From: Chaunax sp. Z400
Taxonomy: Eukaryota; Chordata; Actinopteri; Lophiiformes; Chaunacidae
DNA length: 64,000 bases
Reading direction: 5' to 3'
Assembly (NCBI GenBank): GCA_037577475.1
Contig: CM075189.1
Span: 14,542,839-14,606,838, forward strand
This document shows positions 28,501 through 43,500 of the stretch, one piece after another. The position numbers and the translations under genes are program-made. How positions within the stretch are numbered: the first letter of the stretch is position 1; each line of letters opens with the position of its first letter. Under the pieces are notes generated by a model that saw nothing but the letters and a program-made list of their open reading frames with translations, made no database searches and was not told the origin of the DNA.

Positions 28501-31500
28501 AGGAGTTAGTGTTCGGGTGTTAACTCTCACAAAGGGACCGTATTGATTCTTCCATTGATTTCCAACCGTTCTTTCCTCTCTTTCTCCCTCACAGTGGCAA
28601 ACATTTTGTGGCGAGAAGAAGGTACGTCTAGACTGCTCCTGCTACATAATAGCATTCATTAAACTGTGCTAATTGAATTTTTGTAATAGATTTACTGAGC
28701 TGTGATGAGAAGGATTAATTGATTGATGCTTTGAGGGTAGATAGTAGTGTTGTAGGCTTATGTCCGTTGCAAATATTCACTCTGTGGAGCCTCAGGAGCT
28801 ACTTTTTGGTATGTACTGTAATAAGGCTGTTTTTTGTTGTCTCTCCAGGTCTGGGCATTGGCAACATGTTCTACGTGTTCTATGAAGACGGTATCAAAGT
28901 TATTCAGCCTGTGGCATGTGAGATACAAAGGCACATCAAACCCAGTGAGAAGCTGCTTGCTCTGCAGGTGAGTCAAGGGAAAGAAACGTTCAGCTGTAAT
29001 GTTTTAAACAATGACTCACTTTTATAGTGATTCATTCTGAACTAGACGTGACCGTTCCAGCCATCTGTGAGAGCTGAGGCCGTGAGGAGGAGCACAGAAA
29101 TCATCCTCTACTATGTACTTATAAAGTCTGAGGTATTAGGAGCTGCTGGTTTTTTCCCAAATATGAATTCCTGTTTGACATTTTCATTCAATATCATCCT
29201 TATACAAATAAATAATAACAATAATATAGGTTTATCTTTTGGTCACTAATCGTTATTATTTCAAACTTATTTGCAGAGAGGTCACCTTCTTCCCTTGGAC
29301 CCATGATCCCCAGCTCTTAATCCTATGACAGACTCATAATCAGTGCTCTTGAAAAATTTGAAATGTAGTCAAGGAAATTATGTAAAAATGAAACACATAA
29401 ATTTAAATTCAATTAAAATAAATTCATGTACACTGATTAAAACTACTTAATGTTTTAGCTCCATAGGTTTTAGCCTTTGCTCATGATTAGTGGTGGCCGC
29501 AGCCAAGTTTTAATCTGTTTTTTGTTTTGTTTTTGTATGTTGTTGTTGTTTGTTTTGGCGGAGTCACAGCTGACTTTTCTTTGTATTTAACAGCAGATTA
29601 AATGTCTCTTATGATGAAAGATTTAGATAATATTCACCAGACAGAATTTCTCAGCTCTAAGACACATTTTAGTGTCTTTCAGCTATATTTTTAAGGCCCA
29701 CAGCTCACATCAGCCTCATTTCTAGCTGCAGCAGACAGCCTGGCAACAAAAATCCACTGTACACAACCTGCTCAACACCATAGAAAACAGAAAAAGTTTG
29801 AAGCAACAGCGCCAGAAGAGCTAAATAGAGCTAAAAGTGAAAACTGGATTTACATGTCATTTAGCCAGAAACACAACTTCAACTGAGGACTGATCATCTT
29901 ACTTCATCTGGGTCTTTGACAATAATATATAATATAATAAAATAGAAAATTTAGAGGAACATTTTTGCAAGTCCTTGGCAGGCAAAAATCACAAACTTAA
30001 CTACTTTCTAAATACTAAAGCATTTAAGATGCAACTGTTTTTACACTGAACTCCTGAGTAAACTGGAAAATATTGGTGTTTTTCATGGCAACATATGATA
30101 ATATGCGACTTATGAATTTCACATTTCTTGTCAAGCAACATTTTCTTCCTGACATAGAAACAGCAAGTGAAATCAGTCGTTAGCAGTTGATACAGTTTGG
30201 ACTGGGATTTAGCTGATATTCTTAATCAGGTGCAGCCAAGCAGATAAAGGTGTCCTGTCTAAGAAAAGGCTTTGCTATTCCATCCACCATACCAGCTTGG
30301 AAACTATTTGCCCCTAGATTTATATGTTGTAGCTATACACCTATATGAGAAATAGCAATTTCATCATCTCCTCCTGCCAGTCACGAATCCTAAAGGGAAA
30401 TCACTGCTGATTTCTCTCTATATTCATCGTCAAATAAATGGATAAAGACTCATAAATTTGGTATAATTTTTTTTACTGACATCCCAGAGTGTTGGAGGGT
30501 TAGACTAGAATTGTCTATGAGGGTGAATAATTGCTCACTAAGCCATAAAATAGGGACCATGTTATGCATAGAGGAACAAAAAACATATGAACACTCTTCC
30601 AGGAAAACTACGTATCTGCATATTTAGAGTTTTTACCGTTAAATGGAATGTTTAGATTGGCCAAACCTTTCTTCTTTTGCGAGAAGTTCACACTTTGGAG
30701 ATGAATGGTTTCACTGAGCAGTGCTGAAGACTGTAGATGACAGAGAAAAATAAATTGCAGGAACAGATCTCCATCAAATACAGGGCACTACATTTTTTAG
30801 TATGGGAAGTCGTTAAAGTGTGTTTCAGCTCGAGCGAGCAAAGGAGGGCTGCACTTAAAATCTACATTCATCGTTTTTATTTATTTATTTATTAATTTAT
30901 TTATTTAGAGGGGGGGTGTACATAATGGCAGTGCAACAAGGTATGTACTCATCCAGCAGACATAGAACAACCTTAAAACTGATTTCTGACCTAATAGTCT
31001 AATATTCATTCCCCTTTCAACTGTTTTTGGTCTTAACTAACTCCTGAGGGAAATGTCAGGTTGTTTAGTGGGTCATAGTAATGGTAATGATGGAGAGACC
31101 GTAAAACCAACTTATCAATGGTCTTGAGGTGAGGGGTGGATCACCCTTTCCCCTTTTAGATGAAGCAAAACTTTCTATTCCTTACACAAAATATTGATTG
31201 GTGCAGCTCTAAAATGGTTATTAATAGTCACAAGGTCTTTTATAGTGAGTATTGATAGCTGGAGATGATGCCCAGTGGACACAGGTGCAGTTTAATTCAT
31301 TCCATTGACAGACCGCATGCAGTCTGGGCAGGTTTCACTTCTCTGCAGGCTCCTTACACCCAGCCTCCCCCACCGACTCGCTGTTTATCCTTCAATATTC
31401 AAGCAGCAAAACATTCAAGGCGGGTTGCTGATGGATACCTGTTAGATTTACACGTGTTCTTGAACGTACGCTTTCCTCTGGGCTGCCTCTCATCCGGGGG

Positions 31501-34500
31501 CCCTGTGCTTATTGGATATCTGTTAGACAAAAGCAGTGCCATGAATGCACAGCGATCAGCCAAGCATTCCTATGAGAGGTGTGTTTATATTAGGATATCA
31601 ATCCAGGGCTGTCCAGGGGGGGATGGCTATGTGAACACATGTGAAGCAGCTCTCAGCATGGCGCTCACGTTTTTTTTTCCACCGCAGAAGAGCATTGATT
31701 GATTTGTTTATGTTAATTGCACAGCCTTTCCATTATCCTTAACTACCGAACAGAGTGTTTTACCGTGATGCACGCTGTAGTTGGGGAAACACAGTCACAT
31801 CCAACTGTAGTAGAGCCAATGTGGGAAGTATCTTTATTCTGCCTGCCTCTGCAGTCGAGAAGAACATCAAAGAGAGCAGACAGGATTTCTCTCACTGCAA
31901 CAGGATTTTGTCAAATACTGCTGTGTTGGTATGTATCACAATATTCCTTCTGTGGTGTTAATTAATTAATGTAGTTAATTTCATCTGTTTGTCATGAGGT
32001 TCCATGACTTTGTTCACACAAGACATTTGAACACACAAACTAAATGTTGAGAGTTCTTATCATATTTTGTGTGTTTTATTGAACTTGTGTACACTCTTGG
32101 TGTTCCCGGTCAAAAATGGCCGGTCATTAGAAACGCCCCTTTTTGACTCCCATGGTAACCTCCACAGGAACCTGTCCCCAATAGAATTTTTACCCCATCG
32201 GAACCTCACCTGTTGGCAAATGCCAAAAACAAGTACAACATTGTTTCAATGATATAAACAACTTTCCCACAGCTCTGGTATATAAAGCTTTATTGAGGCC
32301 TTGTTCTCAGGTCATTCTGTGGCAGGATGATGGCCACGTGATATAAGCTCAGGTCAATGAGGCCTAAAGGCCATAAATAGCAAATGGAAGTTCAGAAATT
32401 GTAATGTTGTAGTTGATTTCAGTTGAAAGATTAAACAGTTTAAAAAAGTTTTTAGTTAATAATCAATAAAAAATGAGTAAAATTTATAATCAACAGCTAA
32501 TTTTTCACTTCACTCCTATAGCGCCCCCCCCCATTTATTGTTAAATGACATGACATTCGCACAGCAGAAAATACAACTTTTGGATTTGTGGAGAATAGAG
32601 TGTCTGAGTTGTCAATGGTCACCGGTAGACAAATTCAGTGCAGCTCCAGAGCGTGAGAAATGCATGCATTATATCTTAACCATTCAATTTCAATATTTCC
32701 ACATTCAGTTGCCTTCAATAGCCGACCTTTTACTCAACCACTGCATCAAACTGCTTCATGTCTGGAGAATCAGCAGCTCAAAATGGGATGTTATTAGGTG
32801 TGAAAGGTTCCAGTGGAGTTAAGGGTAGCTAGCATTAGAAAACTTGTATAGCAGTTTGGAGTTAAACCTTGTAGAAACACCTTGAGAGAATAGAAGTGAG
32901 TGTGTTGATACGTCTCTGTGAAGTGCCTCTTTTTGACACTTAAGATGTTGCTGCTTCACTGTTTTCTGCAGCCCCCCCCAGAGGGCTGATGTTCCGTCAC
33001 AAATATATTAGCTCTACAAATCATCCATTGCTTAACTGGAGAATCTCAGAATCCTCGTATTTTTTTAACCCGGCTCCTTAAATGCCACCATGAGCGCACA
33101 CAAGCAAAAGGAGAAGGAATCATTTTAAAACATATTTTGCAGGAGTATTTTTTTTTATTTATTTTTTTTTTTTTGCAGAGATACAGAGCTCTATTGTATT
33201 GCTTCTGGCATGGTGCCAATGCTGCAATGTTCTATGCAGTAAGGTGTTTAGTGAACCCATGAAAAATATATGCTGTTCTGTATCTGGAGACTGTAGGTAT
33301 TTGCATAATAAAGGGGGGGAAAATATGCTGTTTAAGAAGCTGTCAGTTAGTAAATAAATCATATGGTCGGCACCCATACGTATACAGACATATGCTACAC
33401 ATATACACAGCCGCCTCCATTCACACCTTCAGCGGGGCATCAGATGTTTGATTTCTCACCTCAAAAGCTGTAATAAGTAAAATATTTACAGCGCTGTTCC
33501 ACAAAATGACTGAAAGTGTCTGAAGGCCGTTCACAAGGTTCAATACCATTGACTCAACGATTACCCCAGAGAGTGGCTTTTAAAAAAAAGGACTTTACCA
33601 ATGTTTGAGATTGAAACAACAACTGGACATTTAAAGCCTTTACAGCTACATAGAATTGAGAAACGTGTTACAAAGCCCATAATACCACAGCGCTGTCATT
33701 GTCTTAGCATGCTGCATTATGAAACAACCTTTTTATTAGATTTTATTGTTGAACGTCATTTTAAATTAACCTGCTTTTCTGTGGATAAAATACAGGGGAC
33801 AGGATGAGTGGGGTGCAGGAGTAGAGATGAAATAAATCCTGTTATTCAAGCTACGGCTCCCCCTCATCCCTGATAGAGTTCATTGAAGTTCATGTATTAC
33901 CCAATGCCCCTCTAACTCAGAGAAGCTGGCCTGCCAGAGGGACTGTCATGGACTGCCTGTATTGGTTGTAAATTGGGAGAGGAGTTCATCCTACCATGCC
34001 GGAGCCCTTCATTCATCCTTGCAGGCCAGCAGCTCCCTAAATCGTCGCACGGTCTGGAACAGACAAGCGGGCAGAGCCTGGAGGCTTGGAGGGTTGGGGT
34101 GGGGGGGGCGCGAAGGGGAGGACGGCTACTAAGACAGAAGGCGAGTTAAGGTTCCCATTGGACAGGAAGGGCTGCCAGGACTGGAAGCTGAACAGCCGCA
34201 GATTGTCTGCAAGCTTTGTTCTGTGGATTATGTGTGGACAAATAGGAACAATTACAGAGATTTTTCAGGACCTTGCAAAGCTCGTTTATCTGAGTTACCA
34301 AGACAACCCGACTCACATCAGCATAGCTGATAAGACCATAAAAAGTATTCAACAGAGTAAAACGACTTGTTTTATTGGGATGTATGTTCCTGTGAAATGA
34401 AAAAACAATGAGCTCACAGTAAATCTGGGCTTTTTTTCCAGGAGGAGGTGTGCCCCACCTCACCGGGAGACGAGATTCAGAGGTGTGTGTGGTCATCGGC

Positions 34501-37500
34501 CGTCAACATCAAGGACAAGTTTATTTATGTGACACAGCCAACCTTGGATCGAGTGCTCATCGTCGACATCCAGTCTCAGAAGGCTGTCCAGGTATGTTTC
34601 AGGCTAAATTGGGGAAACCTGTTTCATGTCCATTTTACCAGCAGCAGTACAATTATGTGTGATGTGAGAGGGGTTGACATTTTGACACATAGCAGGTTGA
34701 GACAAATGAATCTTTCCTGTTAGCGCCGTTGCACAGGTAAAGGATCTCACACAACTGAAAATCTACCCTCATATGTGACAAAGTATCTCAAGGTTGCAAG
34801 AGAGAGAGAGTTACAGCCACCTGAAAACACTTGAATGTTTCAACATTGATTAAGTTGATGACACGATTCCACATGCAAGCAGTAGGTTTCCAGGTTCAAG
34901 GAATTTGGTGCTATTAGTTAGGCAAGAGGCAGTTTTGAGTAGATGTCCTCATGGCGACATCACCATAGTGAGTGCTATGCCCTGGTTGCAGCGATACAAC
35001 AATTAATGACATCCTCACGGTGATACAAAATGGAATGCACGTATGGTGAACACTCCTGAGCATAAAGCTAGGTCTGACGCAAAGCCAGCATGTGTAAAAA
35101 GTTATGTGATTACAGTCTTTTCAAAATAATTCCAATGGCAAGTTGGGACAGCAAAAAAAAATCAGACCTTCCAGGTGAAAAATGATGGACACACATGTGT
35201 TGCTTAGATCAGCGTTTTCTCAACCTTTTTTCACTCTCGGCACCCTTTCAAAGTCTGTAAAATCTCAAGTCACTCCATCTAAAATGAATTTAAAAATGTA
35301 CAGTCTGCATACCTCTGACAGCCGACGCAACACAAGGTGAGACATTTTAGCATCCGGTTCATTGGGATGCCTAAAAATGTCAGCCATAAAACTCAGGTTT
35401 TGTGCACCGTTCCTTGTGAAAGCCAGTCGACGGCTACAAGCTCTGATGTTTGGTCCCATTTCCTCACATAGAATCGAAAACAGACAAGTCTTTGATTAAA
35501 TGAACAATGTCCACCGCTCTGTCAAGTACATCGAAACGTTCTTTCGGCAGTGTTTTTGCAACTAGTGACTCTCGTAATGCATCACGCCTAAATCAAGGTT
35601 GTGGTAGGTAGTATTATGTAGTCATATGCTGATATTGTGACATGGGTAAGAGGGCATGTGTGACAAATGTTAACTATGCATGACATAACAATCTGCATTT
35701 TCATGATAAGGTTTGTGTTTTTGGAATTTGAATTAATACTGTGAGGTCAGAACATCAGAATATTTTTTTTTTGCACCACTCATGATGAAGCCAGATGGCA
35801 CCCCAGGGTGCCGTGGCACCCCAGTTGAGGAGGGTGCCTTCATCGTCTTTGATACTACAGTAACCTACCAAATGCAAACCCGCCAAATGCAGAAAATTCT
35901 GCAAGGGTAACAACAAGAAGGTTCCAATAAAGGCTGGGTTCCAATTGTCAATTTCATTTTGTATCAGCTGAGTGTTCGGCAAAATTATCATAATTGCTAA
36001 GATCTGACATTAAAAACTCTGAAAGGTTTTGTAATTTTCACCATGTGTGAATAATGTCACGGACAGTAGATTATGTCAGATCAGCCTAATTATCTTTAAT
36101 TCTTCAATGGTTAAACTGAAACTACTTTAATAGCTAAAGCTGCTGTGTTCTCAACCCAGGTTCATTTGGCAGGAAGAACTCAAACCTTTCTTTGACCACT
36201 AGTGGCCTGTGTGTAGTTACAACAGGACCAAAGCAGAGGTGACACTTTGGTAGAGAAATGATTGAGCTGTTTGTGTCACATCAATTTCAGGAGAATGTCC
36301 TGCTGGAATTTTTATGAATGTCATATGAATATTTTAGGTTCACGAAAATGAAACTAGTTCAGAATGAGAACCTCAGGTTTCCTTTATTTCTTTTTTTGTT
36401 TTGCTCAAATCGCCTGTGAAAAAAAAGGTTACTAATGACACAATTAGTCAACATATCATATCTTGTGCTGCTTATTTTTGCAGCTAAAGGTTGTACAAAT
36501 TAACCAGACTGACAGTGAAAACTGTCTCTCACTCACACATTCAGATTACGCATCAGTTAATTATTCATTTATGGATTATTTTATTTACTAGCAAACGTCG
36601 CTAAACCTTAGAAGATGTGACAAAGGAAAAAGCAAGACTTCATTTAAATTCATTTAAATGCTTATAATGTTCTACATGACCGTCTCTTAGGTTTCTCACT
36701 TGTCCAGAACATTGGCAGTGCATCATCCCTGCTGTTTTCCACTTCCACTGACTATCTAAAGAGCAGCTTTTTCACCTTTAAGATCAGTTTTCTCACTTTC
36801 ACTTCAACTGCTGACCCCTGACATGACTCTTTTCATACATACTGCGATGAGTCAAGGCCTTCGCCGCACTGCTTCATTGATGTGGTGACCAAGTACAGTA
36901 ACCCGGAGACCCGCCTCTTCATGGATTCTGTAACCTGGCAACCATTTATAGATGTTGCAACAAGCTAGCTGGCAGCGTTCCTTGCAGATGGTGTGAGAAG
37001 CAATACGTCAAAAACACTGACACCTTTTTTCTTTTTTAGGGAATTTATTTATTTATTTATTTTTAAGACCACCTCAGAAGTACCAGAATTCCTACTTCAG
37101 TACTTTTTTAGTGCCCAGCATTGAGTTAAATCATTGGTGTCAATGGGGGGTTAATCCATGGTTGCTGCAGATATTTTTGACACTATGATGGCTGTTTACA
37201 TCTTGCAAGCCTCTCAGGGACCTGCCAATAAGCACATTGGCGTCCCAGAGACTGTCACAAGCTCATTATTCAGTCGCCTGGAGGTTCAGCTTCAATGCAT
37301 TATATTAGCAGATGTTAATTAACCACCTGAACCAGTCACCAATATTAAAAGAGTTTGGCTTTCCCTGCTGTCCTTTTTTCTTATTGCATCATTAATATGA
37401 TTGACGTTCATAAAGTAATAATAACGAGCAAATTACTTTTTTAAATTTCTAACCAATTAAGATACCCGTGAAGACTTCTTTTTTTTTTCTTTTTTTTTTA

Positions 37501-40500
37501 AACAAGCAGATTGTATTTGGTGCATTATAATCAATTAACTACAAAGTGCACACGGATACATGTTTGAGGCCGCCGTGATGTTTTCATCTCCGACAGATCA
37601 GCAGTCAGCGCTGGAGTTCTGCAAGCATATTGGCTGAGGATCTTGATAATCTTCCTCAGCCAGAAAGAAGTTGTTAGTCAAGATAAGAAGAACAACACGA
37701 ACACCTGTTTTCTCCGGTGACTACATGCTCAGAGATTTGTTAGGATTCAACAAATACTCTCATCTTATTTGCAACAATCCTCTCAGGAGCTGTTTGCTCT
37801 TTCAGTGAAACAGTATATATTTTGCCTAGGTAAACAGTACTATTAGGGCTCAATAGAAAAATAAATGGCACAATAAAACGTAAGCTGCAGTCAAAAGGGA
37901 TTGTGGGAATACAGGGTTGCAATAAGATGATTGCTTTTCCATACCGCCATTGAGGGCGCAGGCTTTCCTCTCCCCTGTGCTTTCTCTATTCCTTTGAGCC
38001 GGTTGTCTGTCTGAACTCAGGTGGACATAATGCATCAGTAGTGCTTCTCTGTCACATACAACTCATCTATTGTTATGACTTAGAATACTGAGCGAGAGCG
38101 GCAAAGAACGGATAAAGACTGAAAGCAATTACTTCAGTGCGGTAAAGCAATTGTGTCTGTCACCACTTGATTTGAAATACAGCTCAATGCCGAAACACGT
38201 GACGCATAAAAAGCACACCTTAAGTCTGCCTTGTTAAAATAAGACTTACTCCTGTCAACCCCCTGATGCATTAGGCTGCAGGAAAACTTTTTGAAAGCAT
38301 CGCTGCTGCACATCAAAGGGGGATCTCTTCAAAAGCAAGTGAATTGTTATTGTGCAACCCTGCTGTCTATAAAGGCTTGTTTGGTTGTGTGTGTCGCCCT
38401 GCAGACCGTCAGCACCGACCCTTATCCTGTGAAGCTTCACTATGACAAATCTCACGACCAGGTGTGGCTGCTCAGCTGGGGAGACATGGAGAAAAACTTC
38501 CCTACTCTCCAAGTAAGTCCGCAATTCTCCATGTATTACACTGAAATTTCACTTATTCCTCTGGAGACATTTATCCTTGTGACCTAAGACATGCAGGTAC
38601 ACAGATTAGCTGGGTCTAAGAAATGAAATAGTGCTTATAGGCAGACAAAGAAATATGGCATTACTTCAGATGTACAGAAATGATGCATCACTTTAGACAT
38701 TCTGTATCATCTGGATTTGAGTCAAGATAAGCACACGGGCAGTGTATGTGTTTGTGTGGCACACGGACTTCTGTATCCTGTTAATGTTCAGTCAAATGAT
38801 CAGTTTAGTCTGTGAATTATTATATTGATTGGCAGAAAATGGAAGCGATGTCTTCAAATTGCTCATTTTAGTCCAACCAATCATCCAAAACTCAAACAAA
38901 TACTCATTTTTAAGAAGATAGTACCAGAAAATATTAGTGAATCAAACAACTATTACTATACAAATTATTATTATACAAATAATGAGCGATTAATAGTCTA
39001 AATACCATGTGTGAACATTTTTTCATACAGGCTCTAATACTGACATATAGGATAATAATTGATAACTACATAGGTTTGTCAACTAAGGCAAGATCATAAA
39101 AACCAAAATGATCATTAAACACATTGTATTCACAATCATAGATTTCACTCTACCTTTTACAAACTGAGCAGCTTTTTCAAATTTTTTTTGTTCAGATTTT
39201 AAATAAATACATTGACTGTAATTCGTAATGTGCCGATTGGTCTCATCTATCTATTGGTTCAAAACGTCAGCTAACGACACCAAATAATAAACACTGTCAT
39301 GTCTATTTAAATATCTGTGATTCATATTCACAGCAATTTGGTGCCACTTATCAGCTGAAAGCATATGAATATACCAATAAACAAGGTAGCTGCCAAAGCT
39401 AGATGAGGTCATTATTTGTGTCCTTTTTCCTGCCTTTAAATGTTTTATACATCTGTGGATAAAGTTTCACATCACCAGCTGGTGTTTTTAAACGTGGTCG
39501 GTAATGGCAGTCGGTAGCGGCGCCTTCTGTGAGCATAAAGTGGTGCCGGCCATATTAAACTATAGTACCAGATGTAGAATTAACCGAACAGCAGGGAAAT
39601 CAGGACTAATAATGACCTCACTGGCTTTCCAAACATAGCCAGCAACAAACAGTTCTATTTCTTGTCGTTCTCTAATAAAATAATGTTTAAAAAAAACACA
39701 GAGTAGGGAGGAATTACATGTAGTTTACACCAGGTCACATGTAGATGTGGTATAATTCAGTCAATAAAACACAGCCATAATTACACAAATAATGTTTTCA
39801 TTGTTTTTTAATGTACTCCTCATTAATGTTAAGGTACCAAAACCAAAACTCAACACTTTCCAATTTATTTATTTATTTCTTTTACATCACAAGTCTACCT
39901 GTAAATGGAATGCTTTTAATTTGAAAGTTGTAAAGGAAGAGCTTCATTCACTAACATTAGCATCATTCAGGGAAAAACCAAAGTGGAACATCTGACATGA
40001 ATGATGACTTTACTAATGGAGTTTGTGCTGCCGAAAGTGGACATCGAACTGAGTTTGTCCAAACAGAAAAACAGGGAGGGAGGATGGTGAATAAGAATAA
40101 AATCTTTTTTTTTAATCTCTGGCACCGAGGCAAATTAAGTAGAAATTGCATCGTCTGCAATAACTAATATCGGCAGACCAAATTTATTATTACCACAGCC
40201 ATGTAAGGAGATTTTCATTGTCAGGAGGACAGTGAAGAATTAGAATTTCTACACAGTTCACCTCATTATGGATGGAAAAAATCTATCATGAAAGCTGAAA
40301 GTCAGCACTTCAACATCATTACTGCTATACTCCACATCCAGTGTGCTCGAATACACAGCCAACACTGCAAAAAAGTGTCACTGTCAAAATCACATTGTAA
40401 TTACAGTGCAGTGTGTCACCGTGACACGGACTTGGAGAGCAGCGTACAAATACTGTACAATCAATATGCAACGCAGTGTTTTATTCTTAAGTATACTTCA

Positions 40501-43500
40501 TTTACTCTGACAATCACCTTGATGCAGAACGAGCAGCAAGTATTTTCTACCTGTTTGACCGTCCTGCTTGTCACCTCCTGCTCACAAATTCATAATGCAG
40601 AGTTTGGTCTGTGGCAATTTGCTTTGTGCACAATCAAAGCAAACCCTGCCTACACACAAGCACACGTCTGCAGACTTCCACGCATGCACCATTATTATTT
40701 AGACACCAGTGACAGCAGCGCACAGAACATCTCAGAAATAAGGGAGGAAGCTGAAGAGGTGCATCCCGAATCAATGCACCCAATTTTAAAAAAATGATAG
40801 CAACATGTGATGTATTTGAGTGTCTTTCATTAAATGAGACACGAGATGCAACGTTTCAGTTACAACTAGTTTGGTTGCAAGCTACAAAGAATTATGAGTG
40901 ACAGATTTAAATGAATTGAAACCAGCGGCACAGAGTGTATTTATCAGCTTCATGTTTAAAACCCACCTCCTTCTCCATTGGTGCTCACTAGGTGATCAAT
41001 CAGGCCAGTGGAAGAGTCTCCCACCACACTGTGCACACACAGCCGGTCGGAAGACGCTTCGACAGGGTGGACGACTTCTTCATCCCCGCCTCCAGCCTCA
41101 TCATTAACCACATCAGGTACGTTCAGCACCATCCAAGGCTCCTAATGCAAATTATGATTGATTGATGATTATGACTGATTGCAAATTAAGTTCACCCCAT
41201 TGGCGATTTATTCAGTTTATTCTCCCACTCGATGCCGCAATATTGATTTGGATGAATATTTCGTGTGAGAGTGAGTGTGTGCTTCTCTGATAGTTTGGTA
41301 AAAGAGGCTTTTGGAGAAAGGCCTGGTTGTCATCTGTGCTGCAGTGAACATGGCAGATCACCTGAAATAGTAGCTAAGAATAAACAACACCAGCTGTGAA
41401 AATATCTTTTTAGTTCTGAATCAAAAGTCACTTTTTTAAATTAACAAAGGTTCAGTTATGTAAGCCTGTCAGTAGGGATGGGAGATATAAACAAGAGAAA
41501 CATCTAATCGCTGAAAAGAGGAGACACTTAAGTGTCACTAGTTCTAACCAATCACATTATTTTAGGAGGGACCGACCCATTTCCCTGCATTAACACAACA
41601 GGGCTGGTTGAGTTGGCGAAACACACCACATTCTATGGTTTTTCTGTCAGAGGTCAGATAATCAGAACAGAAAGGCGAATGCATCCTCTGAGGAAACTTT
41701 GTCTTGGCTCAGAGAGAAACTGTTGAACACTAACAACAACTTTAAATAGCTGTTGGAGATAATCAAGCTGATCTGTAGTGTGGGGATACTTCAAGCCCCT
41801 GAAGTAAAAACTGGCCTGTAACTAATGGTTAAAATCATTATCTGTTGTTTATTATCTCAGTTATCTTGATTTGTCAAAATCGAATTTTTTCTGACAAATT
41901 TAGACTTAATTTATTATTTAATCCTGAAATCAGCGGTGCTCCAAAATGTATAATTCAAGTAGCAGATTTCTCGATGCAGATTTGTCACAAACTCATGTAC
42001 ATGTGCATCATGTGCGTCCTTGTTTTGAAGTCAGACAGCTGTTTTTGTCACAGATATCATAAATGTTTAATTTAACAGCAGCCTTGTGGCTCCGGTTTAC
42101 TAATTTATTTTTATCTACTACCCACTCAGCCATTTGTTTGCTGGCAGGATCACAGCATTGATTTGTCGATTTAGCGACATGAGCAGTGTGAGAATGGATG
42201 ACATATATTCAGCAACTTCTGGGGATGGTTTAATGACAGGGGATTCATTCAGCAGCTATTGTAAAGTGAGCAGGAACTTCTGTTGGCTGCCATTCATTAA
42301 AACCATTGACTTGAAGTCAGACAACTGCGTGTCAGCAGAAATAAGATGTTATTTCTCAATTTACCCAGATCTTCTGCAACCTGCCAGACTGCCTTTTGGC
42401 AAAAAAAAAAAAAACAAGCCAAGTGAGGTGATGATTCGATGTATTTTTTGCTGGAGGATGGGTGAACAGGAGTTGCTGTGTTGTAGATTTCTTTGACTGT
42501 GCAGCGTTCATTGTTCTGTCGCCCTCGGGATTCTGAACCTAACTGCAGAGCAAAGGGTTGAAGCCTATCATTTCTAAACTGAAAGTATTGACACAAAGAT
42601 AAGATGATGAAATGTGAAGTAGCTGATCAAAATCCTGTTGTGCAGAACCAGTGAGTGGCTTCAATGCATTAATCATGGGTACAAATGACAAACAGCAGCT
42701 GTCAGTTTGGCTGAGAGCAATCTGGGTCTGCCAATGAAGCAACCCAGCTGTGTCCACACTGAGGCAATTCCAAACAGTGTCTGGTTATTAATTGATCATA
42801 TGCGGGGAAAAAATATCTTTCTGCTGGTGAAAATAGCATCTCATTGCAGGATAAATGCACCGTTGACCTTTAGCTTCCAAGCATGTTTCCAATGTATTGT
42901 AGTATGTGTGCACTCGCCATTGATCTGTGACAACTGTGACAATATTGAACACAATTCATAACAGAACAACCACATCAGGGTTTGACAGCCAGAGGTTATA
43001 TTGATCTAATAACAGCTGTGTCTCACAGTGGATGAGGAAAGGGAAACGTTTTTATTCAGGTTTAAACTGCAAAGTAGATATAATAAAAAAAAAAAAAATT
43101 TCTCTTAATTCTCACCGGTATTGGAGTTTATTTTTAAAGACACAGTTGGACACATATGAAACGTATCATTGTCAGGGCAATATTGACAATAAAATTAGTC
43201 TCTAGTCAAAAGGCCTGCTTGGATTTGTTAGTGTTTGGACGTGGATATACTCTGGATTTCACCTCAGAGTAAAAAAAACATGTTTTTGACATCCCCTGAG
43301 CATGACAGACACTGTACACAACACACACCGAATGTAAACATGAAGCCACTCATTTGTATTGCCTATTGCCAGTTCCAGTCAATTGTAAAATTCAATTTTG
43401 TTTTGGACAGAAAGCAAAGTGCAGTTTTAATTCTATCACAGCACAGCCTCAGTCAAGACTACATATTGCTAGGAAATTTAAAGCACTGCTCCAGTAACAT

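Larger units (their letters stand above)
18031..28594 (+). other. fstl5: fstl5 intron between Ig2 and the 27-nt exon
   Basis: This intron of 10564 bp is the longest complete one in the window. It contains a 38-bp-stem hairpin and retroelement-like sequence at 20.1-20.3 kb and a repeat fragment at 21.1 kb. The open frames at 24332-24790 (152 codons) and elsewhere show no recognisable protein. Its 3' end has a long pyrimidine tract. Confidence 0.85.
34592..38404 (+). other. fstl5: fstl5 intron, blade 1 to blade 2
   Basis: This intron of 3813 bp has a GTATGT donor and a CCCTGCAG acceptor. It carries a decayed hAT-type element at about 35.2-35.85 kb and a TTTA run at 37044-37063. The remainder shows no coding or repeat structure that I can name. 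Confidence 0.85.

Noticed and set aside
29440..29900. Possible dispersed repeat rich in AGCTAA and CAGCAGC motifs
   Set aside because: Similarity to remembered fish repeats is too weak and the boundaries cannot be defined.
31265..31702. 145-codon + frame
   Set aside because: No homology recognised. It is intronic, with no splice or promoter context.
32088..32260. CCGGTCAAAAATGGCCGG palindrome-like motif as a transposon end
   Set aside because: The sequence vaguely recalls a fish repeat, but no partner terminus or duplication was found.
40288..40797. 169-codon + frame in an fstl5 intron
   Set aside because: No recognisable domain, signal peptide or compositional bias. It sits in an AT-rich intron just before a real exon and is compatible with chance.
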